Source: Thiodiazotropha sp040507035 (GTDB taxonomy: Bacteria; Pseudomonadota; Gammaproteobacteria; Chromatiales; Chromatiaceae). From it: 64,000 bases of DNA. Made by a program: the position numbers and the translations under genes. Numbering within the stretch: position 1 is the first letter of the stretch; the number at the start of each line of letters is the position of its first letter. Under the pieces are notes generated by a model, which was given only the letters and a program-made list of their open reading frames with translations, did not search any database and was not told the DNA's origin. The stretch is taken from the NCBI GenBank assembly GCA_040507035.1, contig JBEVVR010000023.1:1-64000 (forward strand), in the 5' to 3' direction. Shown piece by piece: positions 58,671 through 64,000 of the stretch.

Positions 58671-61196
58671 TCATACCTTCGCTACCCTGACCACAGTATC
58701 CATCCACCTCTGCGTACCGCTGATCGGATCCGAAGCGTTGGGGATGATGGTGTTGGGGTGGGTACCATGTTTTTTCCACCAGATATTCTTCACATCCGGA
58801 TCTGCCGCTGCTCCACCTGATGTAGGTGAAGTCTGGCCCGAACCGTATACCCCGGAATGTTTGCGACCCAGGTGGTGGGAGATGGCAATCACACCCGGAA
58901 TGATGCCCTCGGTGACATAGGCAGTCGTGGTGATCTCGCCCATGTCGTTGTAGACCTTGATCTTGTCACCATTCTTGATGCCGCGGGCCGCGGCCGTCTT
59001 GGTATTGATCCAGCCCGGATTATCGTGCTTGATCTCGGTGAGCCACTTGCAGTGGGCGGTCCTCGAGTGGGTGTGCACCGCCACCTTGTAGGTGGTGAGA
59101 TTCAGCTCGTCATCCGCCATCTTCTGGTGCTCCGGAATCGGCGTATAGGTGGGGAACGCAGGTAGGCCCTTGTTGGCGAAATTGTCTGAATAGAAATCCA
59201 GATAACCCGCCTTGACGAACTTGGTATTGGGCGGATAGGCCAGGTAGGCCGTACCGTCGATGTTTTGTGCGATATAGGCCTTTTTTGCCCCTTTTGTATT
59301 CAGGTAACCCTGGCTCTTGGCCTGGGCCTGACTGTCGACGCCTGCCTTCTTCCAGTTCCAGTAAACCCCGGTCTTGTCATCGAGAATCACCCCATCGCCG
59401 GAAATGTCCACCTTGGTCTCATAAAAGCCGTAGTTGGGTTTGGCGTCCGGATCGTGCCACACGCCATGCTTCTTCATATACTCGAAACCTCCGGCCTCAC
59501 GTACGCCGGGTGTCATCTCGCAGGACTGGCGGACGAAGTCCTCCTTGCTTGAGTAGGCCAGTTCAAAGCCCATGCGCTTGGCCAATTCGGGCCAGACATC
59601 GCCCTGGCAGCGAGATTCCCCAAGGGGTTTCACCAATGGCTGGCGGATATAGAATTCGGCGATCTGGTTTGCCGACACCATATCTTCCCAATCCCAGCGC
59701 TCCAGGTAGGTGACGTCGGGGAGGATCAGGTCGGCATACTGAGACGACTCGTCGTAGACGATGGTTGTTGAAATCAGGAACGGGATAATACTCTCATCCT
59801 GCATGATCGCCTGCAGCTCCTTGTTGTCGCCATTGATGAATCCCGGATTGTAGCAACTCCACCAGTAGACCTTGGGTCGACCCGCGTGGCCATCCTTGAT
59901 CAGCGGCAGCACCTGGTGGCTTACGTGGTGAGTCGGATAGGCCGCTTCACCCGGAAATCCGTCCTTTACATGGAGGGTTTTATGAACCTTCGCCCTGGGG
60001 GAGGAGGGAGACTTCCAGCCTGCGCCGACACCCATGACCCGGCCGCCCGGACGATCGAGATTGTTGGTGATGGCGGACAACAGCATTGCTGCCCGCTCCT
60101 GGTCCGCGCCGTGGTAGTGCATCACGGTTCCCCGGTAGGTCACCAGGCAGGCGGATTTGGCTTTGGCGAAACCGCGGGCGATGTTGCGTATGGTATCGGC
60201 GGGTACACCGCTGTGTTTCTCCGCAAACTCGGGGGTGTACTTGGCGACATTATTTGTCACCGCCGTAATCTTATCAGCGACAGATGCCTTGTAGTCTGCA
60301 GTGACCCGCATGAACTTGAAGTGGTCCTTGCGGTAGAGCTTTTCGTTCATGATCACATTGCACATGGCCAGCATCACCAGGCCGTCATGGCCTACTTTGA
60401 TCGGCACCCACTGGTCGGCCTTGGCCGCGGTATTTGTCAGGCGTACATCGAATACATAGAGGGGTACACCGCGATCGACCTTGGCCCGGATCAGGCGCTG
60501 GGAGGTCGGAATATGGTTGGTATGGGTCTCGAACTGATTGCTGCCGAAGATCACCACATAATCGGTGTTGTCATAATCCCAGTTGTCATACATACCGCCC
60601 CAGAGACTCTCCTGGCCGACCCACTTTGCGGCCTCGCAGACAGAGGTGTGATTGCCGATGGTGCCGGTGCCATAGGCCTGCATGAAGTCGTACATGGTCG
60701 CGGCCTGCGACGCCTTGTGTCTGCCGTACTGATACATGAAGAGTTCCGGGGTGCCCGCGTCGCGCAGGGGTTTCAGCTTGGATACGATCAGATCGAGGGC
60801 CTCGTCCCAGGAGACCCGCTTCCACTTGTGCTCACCACGTTTACCTACCCGTTTCATTGGATGCAGGATGCGGTCCGGGAAGTAGACCTGGTTGATGCCG
60901 GCCTGTCCCTTGGCACAGAGCTTTCCCAGGGTGCGGATGGAATCGGGATGCCCTTCGAGTTTTACCAGGCGTCCGTCTTCCACATAACCGATCATGGAGT
61001 CGCGGGTGACACACTGCCAGCAGGCGGTAGGTATCGCTTGTCTCTCCTTGCCGGTTGCGGGTGAAAAATCCTTGCCGCCCGCCTGTAGTTTAAGCGATCC
61101 GGCAAATGCGCTCTGACTGCTGCCCAGCCCGGCAGCCAATGCGCAGCCGCTGCCGGCAGTCAGTTTCATGAAATCACGACGATTTAACTTTTTCAT
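58671..61196 (-). CDS. Periplasmic molybdopterin oxidoreductase catalytic subunit (DMSO reductase superfamily)
   Basis: An 841-residue bis-MGD enzyme exported by Tat (NRRDFMKLTAGSGCALAAGL, about 6-25). The probable metal ligand is Cys187 in GNHTSVCEAAKW, as in polysulfide, thiosulfate, arsenate and related reductases. The N-terminal cluster motif reads C59-x2-C62-x3-D66-x27-C94: the third Cys is Asp. GSNQFETHTNHIPTSQRLIRA and TYRGTVMHYHGADQERAAMLL continue the fold. Substrate cannot be assigned; candidates are polysulfide, arsenic, selenium or tetrathionate compounds, in either direction. Partners are the Fe-S and twelve-haem subunits. Confidence 0.87.
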   Translation of the reverse strand: MKKLNRRDFMKLTAGSGCALAAGLGSSQSAFAGSLKLQAGGKDFSPATGKERQAIPTACWQCVTRDSMIGYVEDGRLVKLEGHPDSIRTLGKLCAKGQAGINQVYFPDRILHPMKRVGKRGEHKWKRVSWDEALDLIVSKLKPLRDAGTPELFMYQYGRHKASQAATMYDFMQAYGTGTIGNHTSVCEAAKWVGQESLWGGMYDNWDYDNTDYVVIFGSNQFETHTNHIPTSQRLIRAKVDRGVPLYVFDVRLTNTAAKADQWVPIKVGHDGLVMLAMCNVIMNEKLYRKDHFKFMRVTADYKASVADKITAVTNNVAKYTPEFAEKHSGVPADTIRNIARGFAKAKSACLVTYRGTVMHYHGADQERAAMLLSAITNNLDRPGGRVMGVGAGWKSPSSPRAKVHKTLHVKDGFPGEAAYPTHHVSHQVLPLIKDGHAGRPKVYWWSCYNPGFINGDNKELQAIMQDESIIPFLISTTIVYDESSQYADLILPDVTYLERWDWEDMVSANQIAEFYIRQPLVKPLGESRCQGDVWPELAKRMGFELAYSSKEDFVRQSCEMTPGVREAGGFEYMKKHGVWHDPDAKPNYGFYETKVDISGDGVILDDKTGVYWNWKKAGVDSQAQAKSQGYLNTKGAKKAYIAQNIDGTAYLAYPPNTKFVKAGYLDFYSDNFANKGLPAFPTYTPIPEHQKMADDELNLTTYKVAVHTHSRTAHCKWLTEIKHDNPGWINTKTAAARGIKNGDKIKVYNDMGEITTTAYVTEGIIPGVIAISHHLGRKHSGVYGSGQTSPTSGGAAADPDVKNIWWKKHGTHPNTIIPNASDPISGTQRWMDTVVRVAKV

Positions 61197-61229
61197 AGCT
61201 GTTCCTCTCTCGATACAGGCGCTCAGGGT

Positions 61230-62081
61230 CTATGGAATCTGGTCCACAAAGTGGTCCAATTTGCCCTTCTTTCGCTTGGTATAGAGGCTCTTCAAGATGT
61301 TGTCGGGATCGATATAGAACACATGAGGATTGGTTCCCTCATCCGCAAGCAGCACATTGTCCGCCTTGGCCAGGTTGTGCGCTTTCACCAGCTTGGAGAC
61401 TTCGCTGTTGGGATCGTTGAGGTCGCCGAAAATCCGTGCGCGTCCCTGGCAAGTGTTGACGCAGGATGGCTCGACACCGTTATCGACACGATGCGCGCAA
61501 AGATCACACTTGTCCGCGGCCTGCTTTGACGGGTCGCCGCCCGCTTTGACAAAGGGATCAAATGAACGCACGCCGTAAGGACAGGCATCGATACACTTGC
61601 CACAGCCGATACACTTCTCCTTGTCTATCAGAATCATGCCGTCAGGACGTTTATAGGTCGCCCCTGTGCGATAGCGAATGGTTTTGCCGTCAGCTGTCTT
61701 GAACTTGGCCCGCTTGCCCGGAAACTCAGGACACGCCTTGACGCAGGGAGGCACGCCATCCTTCTCATTGCCCTCGCAGTGATTGCACATCAGGGGCAAG
61801 AATGCCTTCTTGGTATTTGGAAAGCTACCCATGGTTTTCTCTTGGATGACTGCCCTGAAACGGCCCAAGGAGACATTGTTTTCCGATTTACAGGCGACGG
61901 TACATGCCCTGCAACCTATACAGCGTCTCAGATCCATGACCATGACCCAACGGGGTGCTTTTGATTGGGCAGCTTCAAGACTCACCCTCGGTGTCGCCAA
62001 GGCCGCGGTGCCCGCGGCGGCTGCGCTTACACCACTCAGGAATTTCCGTCGGTTGATATCAGGTGTTTTGTTATCACTCAT
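61230..62081 (-). CDS. Tat-exported four-cluster iron-sulfur subunit
   Basis: A 283-residue electron-transfer protein with its own Tat signal (NRRKFLSGVSAAAAGTAALA, about 10-29). Cysteine sets for four 4Fe-4S clusters are seen: CIGCRACTVACKSE, CNHCEGNEKDGVPPCVKACPE, CIGCGKCIDACPYG, and CDLCAHR with CVNTCQGRA. Having its own Tat signal, as in NrfC/TtrB-like proteins, it does not need to ride with the catalytic subunit. It lies between the cytochrome and catalytic genes. GGGAGA seven bases upstream supports the ATG at 62081. Confidence 0.9.
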   Translation of the reverse strand: MSDNKTPDINRRKFLSGVSAAAAGTAALATPRVSLEAAQSKAPRWVMVMDLRRCIGCRACTVACKSENNVSLGRFRAVIQEKTMGSFPNTKKAFLPLMCNHCEGNEKDGVPPCVKACPEFPGKRAKFKTADGKTIRYRTGATYKRPDGMILIDKEKCIGCGKCIDACPYGVRSFDPFVKAGGDPSKQAADKCDLCAHRVDNGVEPSCVNTCQGRARIFGDLNDPNSEVSKLVKAHNLAKADNVLLADEGTNPHVFYIDPDNILKSLYTKRKKGKLDHFVDQIP

Positions 62082-62143
62082 ATCGTATTCTCCCACGCAT
62101 CTCCTCATCCTCCGCTACGGTTGATCGTCTATGTGTTGAAAGA

Positions 62144-63664
62144 TCATTCACTGTCGACAGCGTTTTCCAATAGCTCAATGGTGTCTTCAAAATTGCCGAA
62201 TGCGCCATCGAGAATATTGACTGCGTATTTTTTGTTATGTACTCCGTTACCAACACGCACAATATTGAGAAGCTCATTTCCTTGGTTGAGCATCTCCTCC
62301 GCCTGGATCAAACGTTCTTTGTCCAAGCTGGGTTTGAGTTCTCCGAAGAGTTCCCTGGCTTGCTGCTCGATCTCTTCCACGTCCGCTACCTCTCTGGCCA
62401 TGGTTTGTTTCCAGTCACTGAGCATTTTTTTATGTTGTTCGGTATGGCAGGCCGCACAGGTATCCCCTGACGCTGTTCGCACGTCATGCCCTTTACTTAA
62501 CGTCTTTTTCAGGTGACAGCCCATACAGTTTGTATTGACCTCATACATGAGATGGGGAGCACCCGAGATATCCTCATTAACGGGTGCGCCGGAAAGCAGC
62601 AATTTCTGGTACTTGTGTTGATCGACGTGACAGAGCTGGCAATCATTGCGTACGAAATCAAGATGGTCGGTTCTGTTCCTGTGCTCGATCACGCTATGGC
62701 AATCGAAACAGTCAGCCTTGTCAGGTATATGTTTGTCGTGCATAAGATCACGATCACCTGCAGCAGCAAGCAGGGTCTGGCTTCTGTTGTGGCAGGTAAG
62801 GCAGCCGTTGGAGACCACATTCCCGGTATTGATCTCACCCTCTCCACTCACCACCTCGAAGTGGCAGCTTTCACAAGCTACCCCGGATTCCTGTATCGTC
62901 TGGTGGGTAATCGGCTTTTTGGTACTGGCGGGGTCTCCCTCCTGAAGCTGGCCTTGAAGCGATCGCGTTGGGATCGTATGACAGATGTCACAGCGGGAGA
63001 CTCCTTGATTGAAATCGATGGTCGGCTTGTTAACAAAGGTAATTTTCTTAATTATGCCAGTGTCGACTTCCGCCTTGTCGAGAGTGGGTTTCTCCAGTTT
63101 GAGATGACAAAGAAAACAGATCTCTTCAGGCACTTCGAAGTGCTTTTTTTCAGTAGTCTTGAAGTGGCAGGTATCGCAGGTGATCTGGTGACCGTCGAGG
63201 GCCTTTTCGCCAAGGTGAATCCCGTGCTTGAAGCGAACCCGTTCAGTAAACTGGATCTCCTGTTCTCCCAGCTGCTGGTGGTCATGACAACCGGATTGCA
63301 GACAGGCGCCATCCGGAATGACCGGTCGAATGGGCAGTGGCGCATCCGGGTCGTAAAGATAGGCAGCGAGGTGACGTAATCCTTCGAACTTGGCTTTCAA
63401 TGAGTGGTTCTCACCGGGAAGAAAATGGCAATCGATACACTCTGCCTGCATGCCCTCCGGATTGTTGCTCTGGTGGTGATAGTTTGCCTTCCAGGCTTTA
63501 TATTGCTCTGTCATGGTATGGCAGCTGCCACCGCAGAAAGATGATTGTGAGGTGTAATACTCAACACCACTCCAGGCCGTTAACAGCAGCAGAATTGCCG
63601 CAGCGAAAATCACCACTACCAGTCGCCAGGTAGCTTTTTGTTCGATTCCGTCGCCGCTCTTCAT
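62144..63664 (-). CDS. Membrane-anchored multihaem cytochrome c, about twelve haem sites
   Basis: A 506-residue periplasmic cytochrome tethered by one N-terminal helix (about 13-32), as in NapC/NirT quinol dehydrogenases. I count ten CxxCH sites (CIDCH, CDTCH, CFLCH, CDICH, CESCH, CLTCH, CFDCH, CQLCH, CMGCH, CAACH) plus CGGSCH (three-residue spacing) and CLQSGCH (four-residue spacing). The first motif FCGGSCHTM resembles the quinol-side haem of NapC/NrfH. The C-terminal 100 residues are haem-free and helical. It is first in the operon and presumably connects the quinone pool with the oxidoreductase. ATG at 63664 follows a GTG. Confidence 0.9.
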   Translation of the reverse strand: MKSGDGIEQKATWRLVVVIFAAAILLLLTAWSGVEYYTSQSSFCGGSCHTMTEQYKAWKANYHHQSNNPEGMQAECIDCHFLPGENHSLKAKFEGLRHLAAYLYDPDAPLPIRPVIPDGACLQSGCHDHQQLGEQEIQFTERVRFKHGIHLGEKALDGHQITCDTCHFKTTEKKHFEVPEEICFLCHLKLEKPTLDKAEVDTGIIKKITFVNKPTIDFNQGVSRCDICHTIPTRSLQGQLQEGDPASTKKPITHQTIQESGVACESCHFEVVSGEGEINTGNVVSNGCLTCHNRSQTLLAAAGDRDLMHDKHIPDKADCFDCHSVIEHRNRTDHLDFVRNDCQLCHVDQHKYQKLLLSGAPVNEDISGAPHLMYEVNTNCMGCHLKKTLSKGHDVRTASGDTCAACHTEQHKKMLSDWKQTMAREVADVEEIEQQARELFGELKPSLDKERLIQAEEMLNQGNELLNIVRVGNGVHNKKYAVNILDGAFGNFEDTIELLENAVDSE

Positions 63665-63737
63665 CACCCACTCTTTCCCCGCCCAGGCAGTTTGTGTTTA
63701 TTCGATTTTGCTAATGCAAAGAGATCCCTGGGACCGC

Positions 63738-63753
63738 AGCAAAAGCTGTTCCA
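63738..63753 (-). promoter_or_regulatory. Sigma-54 promoter of the twelve-haem oxidoreductase operon
   Basis: On the minus strand the sequence is TGGAAC-AGCTT-TTGCT, with exact GG-N10-GC spacing. Transcription would start near 63727, about 63 bases before the cytochrome gene. Two related palindromes lie 60 and 155 bp further upstream. Confidence 0.6.
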
Positions 63754-63812
63754 ATTCTTTATCTGACTGAAATAGTTAGAGAATTTATGATATTGATACG
63801 AAAATCCCGGTA

Positions 63813-63928
63813 TTTGTTACCCAGTGGTAACAAATCGGTTGATCTTGTTCACGTAGCAGATATCTCTTTTATTTACATGCCACTAGTCTTGAGGTGGCGA
63901 GGGGCGCGTTACCGCCAGGTAACAAATT
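63813..63928. promoter_or_regulatory. Two enhancer-type palindromes with TTACC-N4-GGTAA core
   Basis: Site 1 (63813-63836) is ATTTGTTACC-CAGT-GGTAACAAAT, a perfect 10-bp inverted repeat. Site 2 (63907-63928) is GCGTTACC-GCCA-GGTAACAAATTG. Both share the TTACC-N4-GGTAA core. They differ from the TGGGWCA palindromes elsewhere in the window, so a different activator, probably encoded beyond the right edge, should bind here. I see no gene between 63668 and 64000. Confidence 0.6.
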
Positions 63929-64000
63929 GAATCAGCCACAAATGCCAAGGATCGATCCATAAAACTAAAAACAACCCCAGGAAAAACAACAGATTCTGCT

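Noticed and set aside
58671..61196. Naming the catalytic subunit ArrA, SerA, PsrA or TtrA
   Set aside because: Motifs fit the superfamily with a Cys ligand but no substrate-specific signature can be confirmed without a tree.
1..64000. CRISPR arrays, tRNA or rRNA genes
   Set aside because: I saw no regularly spaced direct repeats and no tRNA T-arm or rRNA sequence on either strand.

Overview
The window looks like chromosome from a free-living or symbiotic gammaproteobacterium with flexible respiration, probably close to the sulfur-oxidising Chromatiales/Sedimenticola-type lineages. That placement is inferred from gene content and protein style; no rRNA or other taxonomic marker is present. 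Core-metabolism DNA is fairly GC-rich, and it is interrupted by clearly AT-richer accessory stretches (about 2.1-3.6 kb, 20.8-28 kb and 46.8-52.8 kb).

Layout. 0-10.9 kb: the end of an enoyl-CoA hydratase gene, sthA, small accessory genes, rsgA, a TetR-led four-gene operon and a small divergent phage-type repressor pair. 10.9-20.7 kb: a tungstate/molybdate import and cofactor operon (tupABC-mobAB-moeA), divergent from a sigma-54 response regulator and its histidine kinase, then a small alarmone-hydrolase-like gene and moaB. 20.8-28.4 kb: an accessory region of mostly single genes (CPBP protease, double cupin, methyltransferase, HIT, GNAT, YjbQ) with integron-like attC sites and gene remnants. 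28.6-42.4 kb: a moaA-fdhD-regulator operon divergent from a large formate dehydrogenase operon that ends in a NarI-like/DsrK-like membrane module. 42.5-46.7 kb: a MOT1-type molybdate/sulfate transporter and the GAPDH-arsJ organoarsenical efflux pair. 46.8-57.9 kb: a VPLPA/PEP-CTERM protein, a large coiled-coil protein, an FN3/beta-helix lipoprotein, another lipoprotein and a degenerate phosphatase. 58-63.7 kb: an operon for a periplasmic molybdopterin oxidoreductase (twelve-haem cytochrome, Tat-exported Fe-S subunit, catalytic subunit, TorD-type chaperone).

How it fits together. Most of the right-hand and central genes serve molybdenum/tungsten enzymes: uptake (Tup, MOT1), pyranopterin synthesis (MoaA, MoaB, MoeA), nucleotide attachment (MobA, MobB), sulfuration (FdhD), chaperones (two TorD-type proteins) and two oxidoreductases. 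Sequences with exact GG-N10-GC spacing, matching sigma-54 promoters, lie in front of tupA, moaA, the DUF3305-led formate dehydrogenase operon, the torD-fdhA section and the twelve-haem operon. Related TGGGWCA palindromes lie between tupA and the sigma-54 regulator gene and between moaA and the formate dehydrogenase operon. I infer one sigma-54 regulon, commanded by the two-component pair at 15.9-19.4 kb, that co-ordinates formate oxidation with metal uptake and cofactor supply. The twelve-haem operon has a different palindrome and presumably another activator.

The strongest candidates for something undescribed are the twelve-haem oxidoreductase, whose catalytic subunit has Asp in place of one Fe-S cysteine, and the sigma-54 metal/cofactor/formate regulon with a second conserved upstream element of unknown role.
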